Source: Dichetophora obliterata (lineage: Eukaryota; Arthropoda; Insecta; Diptera; Sciomyzidae). Taken from it: 64,000 bases of DNA. The stretch is taken from NCBI GenBank assembly GCA_963920525.1, contig OY986437.1:62877830-62941829 (forward strand). The letters run 5' to 3'. The notes below the pieces were generated by a model. It saw nothing but the letters and a program-made list of their open reading frames with translations, did no database searches and was not told where the DNA came from. Shown here one piece after another: positions 21,353-32,260 of this stretch (its first letter is position 1; every line of letters starts with the position of its first letter). The position numbers and the translations under genes are program-made.

Positions 21353-22137
21353 ATATTTGTGTTGCTTTACTTGTGGGTTTAAAGGAGGAAATAAAGGTCT
21401 TATATTACTTGATTTGTGGTCCCGTTATTGGTTTTACATATAAATCTTATGTGCATTAAATTTTGTTTTCGTTACATAAGCAGTTTTTAAGTTAGAGACT
21501 TTTTCAGACTTTAAACTCAAAATATCAAACACTGTGTGCTGGTTTAATTTTCGGTATGATAATTCGCTCACCAAAGCTGACACCAGTTAAAACACTGTAG
21601 TCGATAGTAATGTTTTACAAATTAATAATCTGCAGTTGGGTTCAATTTCATTAGTACTTTTGCTGTGCTTAAATTCTTCACAAGAAAGACAATTAAATCC
21701 TTTTTTCAGCTGAATGCCTTATAATTCAAATTTAAATAATTATGATGAAAATATTCCCTCTAAAAATGTCATTATTTTGGCTTTTACTCCAATGTTTGTG
21801 CACACAAACAGAAAATTTGCCAGTTCTCATTGAAAGAAACACTAAAGAAACTAGTTTTCAGCTGAGCGATGTGTAGCTTAGAATCGCATTTTAGCAGAAT
21901 CGCTAAAATTTTGGATACCATAAGATTGTAAGCATTTTATCGATTTTTAGAGTTTTAGCGGAAACAAAATGAAACCTGACCATAATTCCTATTTTTTATG
22001 TGTCTAAAAAATGTTTTAAAAAGGTATCTTTTATAATAGTGTTATCTTTAATTTTAGTACATATGTATATTGAAATCGTTAGCATAAAACAATATTTTTG
22101 TATATTAATAATATTTTCTTAATTTCCTTTAAAGCGA
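21353..22137. other. No gene seen
   Basis: No supportable coding, RNA or repeat feature. Confidence 0.45.
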
Positions 22138-22300
22138 TTATGAATTGAACGATGGACAGGGATGAGCTTGGTAGTACACTGTTGCACAGTGAGATTCAGA
22201 TAGGACATTATTGATTTCGACTTGAAATCTGCGGCCGATCATGAAGATTTTTATAATATTAAAGACCTTGGGGCCAACGCCCCAGTTCTCAAATTGAGAC
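22138..22300 (-). pseudogene. Non-LTR RT fragment (palm region)
   Basis: On the minus strand the sequence reads GVGPKVFNIIKIFMIGRRF, then VEINNVLSESHCAT. A shifted frame then gives VLPSSSLSIVQFI, a decayed form of the GVPQGSxLSxxxF motif B of Jockey/CR1-type RTs. Only about 55 residues between the FDxV region and motif B survive. No catalytic YADD is seen. It is an isolated fragment with no neighbours from the same element. Confidence 0.65.
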
Positions 22301-22350
22301 ATATTAAAGCACAGATATATGTGGTAGTAATAAACAAAAATAGTGAGCAT

Positions 22351-24079
22351 TACTTTTTACACATAAAAATTAATAAAAAAAAATTCGATTTAAGCTAAAA
22401 AATCCGAACAGAACAAGATATAAAAAAATTTGCACACACTCTGGCAACTCTGCCCAAATTGCCAACGATCAATTTAATTTTGCACTTACTCAGCGGTTGC
22501 ATTATTCCACGCGCTGCAATGAAATTCCTGCATTAGTAATGAAACCAAAGCAAAGCGAGAAGTAAAACAAAAACAAAACAAACAGCCTACTACTACTATG
22601 AGGGAAAAAATAATCTGCAATGCTATTTTTAGAGTGCAAAATGTTTGCACATGTTGGCTTAAAAAAAAACTGGGGGAAAAACGATTCAAGCAACAACAAC
22701 AATGAAAAAAGTGGTGGCAATTGGCGGCAGCAGTAGGCCGCAAAATATGGGCGCATTTTATGACCAAACTGATAAACTTAAATGAGAAAAAGATGATAGT
22801 GCAAAGGTTTCTACATTAAGCAGTGATAATTGCCCAGTTCTTTTACAGCACAAATACTACACAACAAAAAATCCTTTTCAGTGATACGTCCAACTGAATT
22901 CTGTGCAAGTGGATAGAATGGACAGTAAATATTTTTTTCAATGTTGATGTCCTCAGAATAAGTTATAAATCAAATTTTTAGAAGGCATAAATTTACAAGC
23001 GCTCTTTTTGTTTTGTTTTTTTTTTTTTGCTGAAACATGTCCTTGCCCTGCGTTGATGGCCTTGGCAGTATATGTTTGGGCCATTAATTAACTTCAGCAA
23101 AAGCTGACTGCATACAAATTATGCACAGAAGCAGCAACATTAATGTCATTGTCATCATTATGACAACAAAAACAATAACAACAACAACAACAACAAAAAC
23201 AAAGCTAAAGCAATTTCCAAGAAACCGCACAAAATCGCACCGTATTGCATCTTTTCAGGCTTCAGCAACACAAGATACATAGTATATTTATAAGAAAATC
23301 CGAGCGAAAAAAATATCCATTGCATGCTTTGTTAATTTTTACAATAATAAAACTCATTACTAAGCAAAACACGCTAAATATAAGCAAACTACAGCAGATG
23401 AACATAAATAGCAGAGCAGACATACAAGAAAAAAAAAACAAATATAACATATTTTCTACAACTAAAGCAACAACTCGTTGCATTTTAAATGCAATATTTT
23501 TTCATTACAAGAATTTTGCACATTTTTCATGTGCTCTCTGTTTTTTTTTTATTCTTTTTGTAACTTTATAATTTAGTTTTTGTTTTTTTTTTTTGCTCCA
23601 AACACACCCTGTATTTATTGAGAAAAAGATGAAAAAGTAGGCATAAATAAATGCATGTCTTTTATGATTATTAGTAATTCTTTAAAGAATTACAAAGACG
23701 CTTGACGACAGCCTGGTAGCAAGAAAGAATCTGCAACTAAAATATTTACAACAACATGTGTGGGGAAGCAACACATGTGTATCTAGCAATGTGCAATAAA
23801 AATTAATAAAGGGTTATGATGTTGTTGTTGTTGTTGTTGTTGTTGCTGCTATTGTTCTGCTTAGCTTCCTTCCCTGCCACTAAATGAAGTAAATATAAAA
23901 CTATTTTATTAAATGTTAGTAAGGCAGAAAGCTGAGAAATAATTGCGCACAACTCATTGCATTAAAAACTTTTCGATAGCACGCACATGTTGCAGCAGCA
24001 TTTCTATTATAAGCAGAAAAATATTTTAAAGGTTAGATCTTGAACTTGAAGCATTTTATTACAAGGATTGTTATGTAAA
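22351..24079. other. No gene seen; simple repeats only
   Basis: Contains (CAA)n at 23163-23203 and several poly-T and poly-A stretches (near 23013-23030, 23541-23550, 23583-23595). Open frames on both strands are low complexity (Cys/Phe/Leu-rich or Lys/Asn-rich) and overlap one another, so I do not treat them as genes. Confidence 0.5.
23820..23846. repeat. (TTG)n microsatellite
   Basis: Nine TTG triplets ending in CTGCTGC. Confidence 0.9.
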
Positions 24080-24189
24080 TTTTATCAAAAGCTAGGTTAG
24101 GTTAGGTTAGGTTAGTGTGGCTGTTTCAAACGAGGCACACTTAGGCCAATGAGGCTCATTGTGATACCAAGGGTTAATTCTTCCTATCT

Positions 24190-24780
24190 CTATTTAAATC
24201 GGTTTGAGCTGTTTACTAAGCCTAGGATTCGGTAAATCGAAGATTTCGAGAAATCGTCGAGGTCATTGAAGAACCAGTTGCCTAAGTGGAGAAAGCGTTT
24301 TTGAGCCAGCGCTGGGCAAGTGCAGAGGAAAAGTACTGTATATTCTTCCTCCTCCTCATCTCTACAGCTTTTGCAAAAGTCATTGTGGGGTATGTTTAAT
24401 CTTTGAAAGTGTCCGCCAATAATACAGTGCCCTGTAAGGATCCCTACCATGGTGCTAATGTAGTCTCTACTGAGAGAAATGAGTTCTTTTGAACGCTTAA
24501 GATTGAGTTTAGGCCAGATTTTCTGACAATCTGTTGTTGGTTTTGATGCAGGATAGCTCATGTGTAAGGAGTTTACATGTGGTGAGAGGAATACCAAGGC
24601 TTGCCTTGTCTAAAGATAGTTGTTTGGTTGTAACTGTTCGAGTTCATCTGCTTTTCAGTTACCTAGAAACTTCTTATGTCCAGGAAATCCAGCATAGAAA
24701 GCTTTCAAGCAGCTCTGCCATCTCGTTTAGAGATCTGCGGCAGTTGACAACTGTTTCAGATGTTATTTCAACAGTTCCTA
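24190..24780 (-). pseudogene. LOA-type ORF2 C-terminus: RNase H end and Cys-rich domain
   Basis: Reading leftward from 24780, EITSETVVNCRRSLNEMAEL is the RNase H helix after the DSQAAIKAL segment. LCWISWT is the decayed WVPGH block. KQLSLDKASLGIPL then leads to the terminal domain: MVGILTGHCIIGGHFQRL, FCKSCRDEEEEE, LFLCTCPAL, and FNDLDDFS near the end. The C-x2-C and later C-x-C cysteines form the zinc-binding-like tail usual after RNase H in LOA/I-group elements. The piece upstream (TDGSKL at 27425-27440) is separated by the Jockey insertion. About 60 codons between TDGSKL and this block are missing. Confidence 0.82.
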
Positions 24781-27418
24781 GGACTTTATTTAATTTATTA
24801 TTTTTTAATTTATTTTATTCATCCAATATTTCTATTTAAACAGTGTTTATATACATATAATATTTATGAGATCTATCAGAGATATTACATCAAATTTAAC
24901 TTATGTCTAATCAGATTACCGTAAAAATTTATACATCAGTAATAACTTCTTAAAGGTAAAAAATGGGATAAAACACCTTTATTTGAAAGAAAAAAAAAAA
25001 AAAGTCAAACAATAACTGAAAAAGTAGTTGCATATAGTTAGATTATTTTTTAAAAAATAATCAGCTACATAACAAGATCTTTCATATTTGGTAAATTTTA
25101 ACTGTACATAATTAAAAATTATGTTGTTTCTAAGCAATCTTTTAATATAGCATAAGAAGAGTTCAAAATTCTGATAAAATAATTATGATTTTGTCTTCGG
25201 ATGAAATCTGTGAACAATTCATATCCCGTTTCATTATGTAGCGTTCGTGTGGAATATCTCCAGTGCCTGTTATTTATCATTTTCAAACATTTATTTTGTA
25301 TGATTTGCATTTTAGTTAGATGGCATTTTGCAGATTTGTACCATACAGGAGAAGCATACGACAAAATTGGTCTTATGACACATTTGAACAGTAAGTTTTT
25401 GTTTTGAGAATTTAGATTTGAGCGTCTGTTTAACATAGGCCATAGTGCTCTGAATCATCTTACGGCTTTTTCGCAGGCTGCCTCTATATGTTTGCGGAAT
25501 AAAAGCTTTTGGTCAAGTATGACTCCGAGATACTTTACTTCGGTTTGAGTATTTATAATGCTGTTATTAAAAGCAAGATGGCGCATTGGAAGTCTTTTTG
25601 GTGATTTATTAAATGGAAAAATAATAGCTTGTGTTTTATTTTGATTAATTTGAATCTTCCATTTTGTAAAATATTTGTTGCAGGACTCAATGCTTTTTTC
25701 ATTTTCTTCAAAAGTGCACTTGTTAGCTTACTTGATGTGATCAAAGCTGTATCGTCGGCATAGTAGGCTACATCCATCAACTTAGGGACATTGAAATCTG
25801 CTGTATAGAGCGTATACAATAGCGGGGAGAGTATTGAGCCCTGAGGCAAACCAGCTGGAATGCTTTTGGTAGAAGAGAGAAAGTTGTTCACCGATACCGA
25901 AAACGTTCTGGTATGTAGGATACGAGTTTGCACAGGTATTTGGGTAAATTCATGGAAGCCAGTTTGAAGATAAGACCATTATGCCAGACTGTATCGAATG
26001 CCTTTTCTATATCCAGAAGTATAATACCAGTTGACTTTTTGTTACGTTTGTTTTTAAGTATTTTGTTTTTAATTCTGCTGACTTGGTGGATTGTACTATG
26101 ATCTTTTTTGAAACCAAATTGCTCATTTGATATTAAGCCACGAGAAGAAACGAACTCATTGATTCGGCGAAGAATAAGTTTTTCGAAAAGCTTGCCTAAA
26201 TTACTCAAGAGACTTATTGGTCTATAACTACTAGGGCAGGTCTTGGGTTTGTTATGTTTATGCATAGCAACAACTTTGGCTTTTTTGAAAGCGGGTGGGA
26301 AATAATTCAATCGAATGCAACTGTTTAATAAGGCTACAAGTATTTTGAAAGCTTTATCTGGAAGATTTTTTAACAAGATGTTTGGGATGTCATCTAATCC
26401 TGGAGATTTTCTATTTTTTAATTGTGATAACACGCTTGCAAGTTCATTTTCCGTAATAAATTGTATTCTATCTGTATTTGGCGGTTCAAGTTTAAGGCTT
26501 TCTGCCATTAGATTTATTTTCCTATCAGTTGGATGGGAATAATTTATCGTTAAGTAATGAGAACGCGCGAAAGTATTTGCTAGTATTTCAGCTTTTTCTT
26601 CGTCTGAAATAAGTTTGTTGTTTCCATCATGAAGAACTGGAATTTGTTTGTTCTGTTTCCCTCTCAAGCTTTGACTGAGTTTCCAAAACTGCTTATCCCC
26701 CGGTTTCATGCTTGTCAAGAGATTTGTCCACTTTGTATTTCTTTCAAAATTTATTCTTTTGCTAATTAAATTGTTAAGAAACTTGATACATTGTCACTCT
26801 TATTCTTCTTCTTATTCTTGTCAAACTTATTCCTCTGGCTTATATATTTTAGCACGTCACGCGGTAATGAGATATAATGGGACTGCATTTTTTTGGGCGT
26901 GGAAACGTCTCTTGCAGACAGGATGACAATTACGAAAGCTTCAATTTCTTTGTCGATGGCTGATTTTGAACTATATATTTCTACAGATAAAACAGTATTG
27001 CGATTTAGTTCGTTTTTATAATTTCTCCAGTCGCAACGGTTAAGGTTGTATTTACCGAGATCGTTTTTTCTGAATGTCGAACAATCTATAGTACATACAA
27101 TCGGGCGATGATCTGACGGAATTTCGTAGCCTAAAGTTTTAAGTCTCATGTTCAAAGAAGTATTACTTACGACTAAGTCAATTGTAGATGCATTGCGGTG
27201 CCTTTGGTGAGGAAATAAAGTGGGACTATCGGGGCTATATACAAAAAAGTTACAAGATTGTTGCAATGTATTTAACTCAATACCAGCAGTATTGTTTGTG
27301 GTGCAATTCCATGTAGTATGCTTAGCATTAAGGTCGCCAAGTATTAGGAATTCTTTATTATCTGGAGTCAGTGCTAAGATATCATTAGAAAAGTTACTTA
27401 ATGCTTCTGAGTAGAATC
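24781..27418 (-). mobile_element. 5'-truncated Jockey-clade retrotransposon
   Basis: It holds an ORF2 remnant (25119-27418), then about 340 bp of AT-rich 3' sequence ending on the minus strand in an A/T-rich tail (24782-24825). The right junction joins the LOA TDGSKL coding sequence directly to Jockey endonuclease sequence. The left junction joins the tail to the LOA RNase H. No target duplication is visible, and a stretch of LOA is missing between the two junctions. Confidence 0.8.
25119..27418 (-). pseudogene. Jockey-type ORF2: endonuclease C-terminus and RT
   Basis: The C-terminal half of an AP-like endonuclease comes first (FLILGDLNAKHTTWN near 27310-27355, STIDLVVSN near 27165-27190, SDHRPIVCTID near 27090-27120). 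A linker follows, then the RT: YRPISLLSNLGKLFEKLI, NEQFGFKKDHST, LLDIEKAFDTVWH, then in another frame AGLPQGSILSPLLYTLYTADF-type motif B and YYADDTALIT, the catalytic YADD. A third frame (25436-25119) carries the thumb, RPILSYASPVW. At least three frameshifts break it, but the motifs are well preserved, so the copy is fairly young. There is no RNase H. YADDTAL and TLYTADF are Jockey-clade hallmarks. Confidence 0.87.
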
Positions 27419-27484
27419 CAAGTTTTGATCCATCAGTAAAGATCTCAATGACATTGTGAGGTGAACAGTTTTATCAAAAGCTAG

Positions 27485-28334
27485 CGCATAGCATTATTTA
27501 CATTATTGACAGGCTTACCAATAAAATATCTTAAATAACATTTTTTTTATGCATGTTTACTAAACCAAATGAGGTAATGTGTTTTATGAAAAAAGCAAAA
27601 AATAAAAGTTTTAGTAAATGTGTGTACAATAGGCTGGCGTATAGGCTAGGCGTAAAGCAAAAACGATATTTAGAGAAAATAAAAGAAAATTTTGCTAAGA
27701 AACTATATATGGGTCATACGACAAAAATAAGTATGAACATTTTAACATGAATATTTGTATGATTTGTATGATGATATTTGTAAGATTTTCAAATTAAACT
27801 GTTGAAATGGGTTTACAAAACAAGCTGCTTGTTCAAAATATTGAGTTAGAAAAACAATTATGATTTAAACATTTTGTGAGAATTGTCAGAATAGCTTAAA
27901 AAATCTAACTCAAATAAAATCAGATCTTTCTTATATTAAAACTTCGTATTTTATCATTTAGTTTATAGGAAAATTTCATCTTTCAGTAGCCGAAAATTTT
28001 TATAATTTTTATAGAAAGTCTCAAGAAAATACTTACAAGTTTGCAACAAACATTGAAATTTGGTAAAAACTGACAGTAGTTCAACATGCATACCTGCAAG
28101 AAAAAAACAAAATTTTTACTATAAGATTATCATACATCCATACTTAATATTTAAATTAATTCATATACTCTTTAAAATAGAACTTAAGTATTATTTCATA
28201 TATTATTTATATACATCTCTGAGATTTTAAGTTTATGTTGACAAATTATACAATTCTCAAATGTATGATATTAAAATATTTAAAAAAGTTATTTATTTTT
28301 TTTTTTGGATATCTATCGATGAAACAATCGACAT
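27485..28334. other. No gene seen
   Basis: AT-rich sequence with one 65-codon Lys-rich open frame (27553-27750) that I cannot support as a gene. Confidence 0.45.
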
Positions 28335-28338
28335 TTAA

Positions 28339-28716
28339 CTCTTTGACGACGAATGGGACACATATGTCCCATTTGGTTTTTTCGTCATAATAGGCACATT
28401 TTTTAATGTATTTTGACCAAATCGGTGATGTTCGACAAAAAACAAATGGCTTCTTTGGGTTTCGTGTTAAAATTGAGGTTTTGTTGTTTCAGTTGGGTTT
28501 AAGGGAGTCTCAAAGTCAAAAATTTTCTATTTTTTTTTTTAAATTTTAGTTCCCTAATATCTCGGGTTCTAAATTATACTATTGGATAAAATTTCAGTAT
28601 TAGATGTGCCTATGCATTATGTGCATTTATTGATCAAGGCATTTTAAATTAGTTCTACACTTTTCACGGGGGTCTGAAAATATTATGGCACTTATGTGTC
28701 TCATTCATCGTCGAAG
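28339..28716. mobile_element. piggyBac-type MITE, 378 bp
   Basis: TTAA lies on both sides (28335-28338 and 28717-28720). The ends are CTCTTTGACGACGAATGGGA and, reversed, CTTCGACGATGAATGAGACA, continuing as CACATA(T/A)GT on both sides. There is no coding capacity. The TTAA duplication and terminal pair make piggyBac mobilisation the natural reading. Confidence 0.82.
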
Positions 28717-28866
28717 TTAAAAATAAAGGAGAATTTTTTTAATTTTTATTTTTTTTAATTTAGTATTTTATAATTAAAAAACAATTAAAACACAAACAAA
28801 TCAGTAAAAAACATAAAAACCAAACAAAAACTTGAAAAAATAAATGAAAATTAAGAGATCCTATAA

Positions 28867-29078
28867 GAGTGAAAATTCGTGAATCTAGCCACCTAAAACA
28901 GGATGTCGTAATTTTTATATCTATTATGGATATTATTGAAGTGTATATGAAAGAAAACTAAATTGTAATTTTTTTAAGTTTTTTTTTCCATGAGTTACAA
29001 AGAATTTAGTTTTAGGCCACTGTTTTAGTAAAATTAATTTTGCTTAGTAACGGCTTGTTAAAATTTCAAGTCAAGTAC
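28867..29078 (+). repeat. Dispersed repeat, copy B
   Basis: Same orientation partner of 19141-19345, sharing TAGCCACCTAAAACAGGA, GTCGTAATTTTTATAT, GAGTTACAAAGAATTTAGTT and TTAATTTTGCTTAGTAACG. Copy B carries a small extra segment (CTATTATGGATAT, around 28921). Confidence 0.85.
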
Positions 29079-29084
29079 TCACGC

Positions 29085-29290
29085 AGTGATATTGCAAAGA
29101 TATTGCGAAACATGTGTTTCAGTTGTATGGGAGGTACCACGCCCACTTGTCTAATTTTACTTGTCCACGTGCCAAATTTAGGCATGTATCTTCAAAATAA
29201 CGTATTTGATGATTGCATAAATTTTTGTTTTTGTAGCATTACTGGTTCTTTAGATATTGCGAAATATGAGATCCATTTGTATGGTAAAAT
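29085..29290 (-). repeat. Reverse copy of the ~142-bp satellite-like unit
   Basis: In reverse complement this region repeats the unit seen at 19731-20075. It has ATGGGAGGTACCACGCCCAC (reverse of GTGGGCGTGGTACCTCCCAT), ATTGCGAAA(C/T)ATG blocks and GATGATTGC. About one and a half units are present. Confidence 0.72.
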
Positions 29291-29415
29291 TATTACTTTT
29301 GTATGAAAAAAATTCTTATTAAAAAAAAGTCCTATAAAATAAAAATTATTAAAAAATACAGCAATATATTGACCCAGCCCCTTAATTGCATTAGTAAAAT
29401 CTGTTGCTTTAATTA

Positions 29416-29684
29416 ATATGTCGTCGCTGCGCCTATGTTTCAGTTTGGTTATGTGTTTAAGTAACTTATTTGGTTATGTGTTCAGGAGAGCAAAAGCAAT
29501 GATTTTTTTCAGAGCACTACTGCGAGCACATAGCTGTTTTGATCACTTCTAAGCCAAAAGAGGTCAAAAAAACGGCAAAAATGCAGAAATATGGGCGATG
29601 TAAAGTGTTAATAAAATAAGCAATAAAATTCAAAAATTTCTAAAAATCCCATAACCATTTTTGTAGACGCAGCGACGATGTGTT
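29416..29684. mobile_element. Candidate MITE with TCGTCGCTGCG ends
   Basis: The left end ATATGTCGTCGCTGCGCCTA faces the right end, which reversed reads ACACATCGTCGCTGCGTCTA. A further inner match (GGTTATG on the left; reversed GGTTATG on the right) supports an inverted pair of about 35-40 bp. There is no coding capacity. The target duplication is unclear. Confidence 0.62.
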
Positions 29685-29867
29685 CACCATTAAGTTTTTA
29701 AGAATTAACCAGAATAAAAAATGTAGGAATTTTTAATATTTTCGCCGTAAAGCATAGTTCTCTGTTCAGTTTCATGTAAAATTCCACTCAAATCTCCATA
29801 CAAAAAGTGACAGCTGCGAAACAAGCGTGGAAATTTTCACAACATGTTTGTCATAGCAGTACTCTGT

Positions 29868-30052
29868 TCCGCTGCGTAAAATTATCGCAGCATGTTTTTG
29901 AGCAACATTTTTTTACGACAATTTAATTGTACTGCCTATTTATTTTGAAGTGAAAAGAGAGAGATTATATGAAATCCCAGAAATTTCAGAAATTTCACGC
30001 AACAAATAAATAGATGTTGCCAGCGAAATTTCACGCAAACGAACAGAGTACT
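29868..30052. mobile_element. Candidate MITE with AGTACTCTGTTC ends
   Basis: AGTACTCTGTTC opens the element and GAACAGAGTACT closes it. The match continues inward (GCTGCGTAAAATT against, reversed, GTTTGCGTGAAATT). A related direct copy of one end lies at about 29757-29790 (TTCTCTGTTCAGTTTCATGT), which suggests another decayed member next to it. Confidence 0.6.
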
Positions 30053-31309
30053 AGGCTTATGTTGGTAAAGAAGAATTTTATGAAAAAATAAAAAATAAAA
30101 AGAGCATCTTACTGAATATTCAATAAATTGCAGACAAACTTATGCAAACAAACCTCAAAAAAATCGATGCAATAATTAAGAGCAGCGCAAGAAGAATTAT
30201 AAAGATGGAGTCGCTGTGGCTAGCCAAAGTCAAACAACAAAATTTAAGATTTATGAGAAAATTGCTTTAATATAAGCCTTGAGAATTTATTGCAATTAAG
30301 AACTTCCATTTAGTTTAAGTTAAAGCAATATTCTTAGCAAGCCTAAAGCTTGCCTGGGGTGCTCAAAAACTCCAAATCAAAGCTGCAATTTTATTAACTC
30401 AATCCCTTTCGGAGATATTTTTTTATTTGCAAATCTTTTGCAAATGCAAAAAAATTTTGCACAAAATATAATTTTGTGGCTGCAATATTATGTATTTATA
30501 TGCCGCGCTTACCTTTCCTTTTTTAACCACTTGTTCAGACAATGTTTTTTCTTTATTTCTTTCTTTTCATGTGCAACACTTTATTTTATGTTTCAGTTTT
30601 TAGCTGCTTCGTTGATTTTTATAGTGGTATTTTTTGTTGTTTTTCTTTATGATAAAAATATTGCATTAGCAGCAAACTCAAACGAAAAAAAGGAAACTAA
30701 ATTTTTTTTCAGTTTTAACCGGAGGCAACACTTTGCCAAACTCTGGCCATAATTGAAGCTTTTATATTTTGAAAATGAAGCAATGTTATAACTTTTGACA
30801 GCTTATTATTTGAAGTGCAAGGATATTGAATAGAGTTTTTTCATATTTTTAGGCCCTAGCATTTCTTGGTATTTCCGGGATTTTTTTTTTTCTTTAATTT
30901 TTTATTTTGTGTAACTTGTTTTAAAGGTACAAAAAATGAGAACTTGTTTTTTTTCAAAATAAAAAGAAAAAAGTTTTAATTTCGGGATAAATTTTGTATG
31001 TTGAACATTTCACAGTTCGACTTTTTTATCATATCAAATTCATTGATTATCTTTTTATACAATTTTGAAGGGAAATATGATTCCTTGATGTTCATTTACC
31101 TTAGTCAAAGAGAAACAAAAAATTTAAGTTTTGTTTTTTCTTTTGTTATTCTGCTTCTAGAGAAAATAAATTGTAAGTCCAACAATGCTACGCTTAATCT
31201 TAAACACTATTTTCACTTGTTTATGCTCAAGAAAAATTCAATTTTAATTTAACTTCACTGGAGTTTTAAAATTTTTTACAATAACGCTGTTAGCTTAAGA
31301 GTATAACTT
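30053..31309. other. No gene seen
   Basis: AT-rich. The Phe/Leu-rich open frame at 30438-30752 and the frame at 30998-31252 show no recognisable domain and no composition suggesting selection. Confidence 0.45.
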
Positions 31310-31498
31310 TTCGTTTTCATACGCATACTGCGTAAGGGTATATTAAGTTTGTAACACTAATAAGGAGGCGTGGCAGGTACAATAAAGTGCATATATTCTT
31401 AATCAGCATTGCCTTCTAATTCGATTTCGCCATATTCGTCTGTCTGTCGCCACAATTACAGCCGCAATTTTTAAAGCTATCATATTGAAAGTTTTTAT
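31310..31498. repeat. Dispersed fly-type repeat, split by the next element
   Basis: Contains CGCATACTGCGTAAGGGTAT, TATATTCTTAATCAGCAT and GTCTGTCTGTCG. To my knowledge similar strings (TATATTCTTGATCAGCAT ... GTCTGTCTGT) are widespread in fly intergenic DNA. A related start (CGCATACTGCATAAGGGGCA) occurs at 55324. The repeat appears to resume at 34991-35150 after the inserted 3.5 kb transposon. Confidence 0.55.
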
Positions 31499-32167
31499 AT
31501 GTGCATTAGGGCGGGTCGATTTATTTTTCGACAATTTCCCTATGATTTCCGTATTCTATGGGTTATTCCATGAAAATTTGCCAAAGGAACCATACCTCTA
31601 TCGTTAAAATCGAGTCCCCTACTTTTTGTTGGTAGATTTTTTCCCAAATTGACGTTCGTATGAAATATTACCTACACGTTCACATCCATAACTCAAAAAC
31701 TATCAATCGGATTTAATCGCCAGTAGGCGGAGAGGTGAGCTCATTTTGATCAATTTACAAAAAAAAATCTCCAACATTCTTTTGGTCCAACGGTTCAAAA
31801 GTTACGGGCATTTTTGTCCAAATTTTGGAGCATTTTTCCATTTTTTGTCATGATTTTGTCCAAGAATATTACTTTCATGGCCATTTTTTTGGCTCAATTT
31901 TTTTGACTTACGAAGCTTACGAACCTTACGTTACGACTGGACTGATTTGCGCTTTACATTATTGGCATATTTTTTCACAGGGTGCACACCCTGTGTTATG
32001 TTTGTTTATTTCTTTTTGTTTTTAGTTTCTTTATAGACTTCTTTATTTTTGTTTGTTTATAATATTCCAGTGTATGCTAGTTTTGTTTAAACGTCATTTC
32101 AGTGAAGTGTTACTTGAAATAACTAACAAATAATCAAACTATTTTGAAATTTAGAAAAGATTTAAAG

Positions 32168-32246
32168 GTAAGTGTAAAAACATTGCTAACTATTATAGTT
32201 AATAGTTATATTATTATTCTATGAAAAACATATTTAATTCTTTTAG
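32168..32246 (+). other. Predicted 5' UTR intron of the transposase gene
   Basis: The donor GTAAGT at 32168 and the acceptor TTCTTTTAG ending 32246 lie just ahead of the ATG at 32261. The spacing suggests a short leader intron, which is an inference from splice consensus only. Confidence 0.45.
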
Positions 32247-32260
32247 TGACGGTTAAAAAA

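Larger units (their letters stand above)
24096..27468 (-). mobile_element. 5'-truncated LOA-type retrotransposon carrying a Jockey insertion
   Basis: The composite is flanked by the 16-bp direct repeat TTTTATCAAAAGCTAG (24080-24095 and 27469-27484), a target-site duplication. Its 3' end is on the left. Read on the minus strand, the tail is a run of CTAAC/CCTAA units directly before the duplication. The 5' end (right) starts abruptly at the RNase H block IEIFTDGSKL (27419-27460). Between these LOA parts lies a Jockey-like element at 24781-27418. The LOA-type element was therefore truncated on insertion and later hit by Jockey. Confidence 0.85.

Noticed and set aside
22486..23571. Several 70-110-codon frames rich in Phe, Cys, Leu or Lys, Asn
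   Set aside because: Low complexity, overlapping on both strands and lacking any recognisable motif.
23820..23846. Possible CRISPR-like or regulatory repeat
   Set aside because: Simple TTG triplet run; no spacer structure. No CRISPR array exists in the window and none is expected in a fly genome.
24096..24116. Interstitial telomere sequence
   Set aside because: The TTAGG-like run sits exactly between a retrotransposon 3' end and its target duplication, so it is read as the element tail rather than a telomere relic.
30438..30752. Phe/Leu-rich 104-codon frame that could suggest a membrane protein
   Set aside because: Hydrophobicity follows from T-rich sequence; no start context, no similarity, no neighbouring exons.
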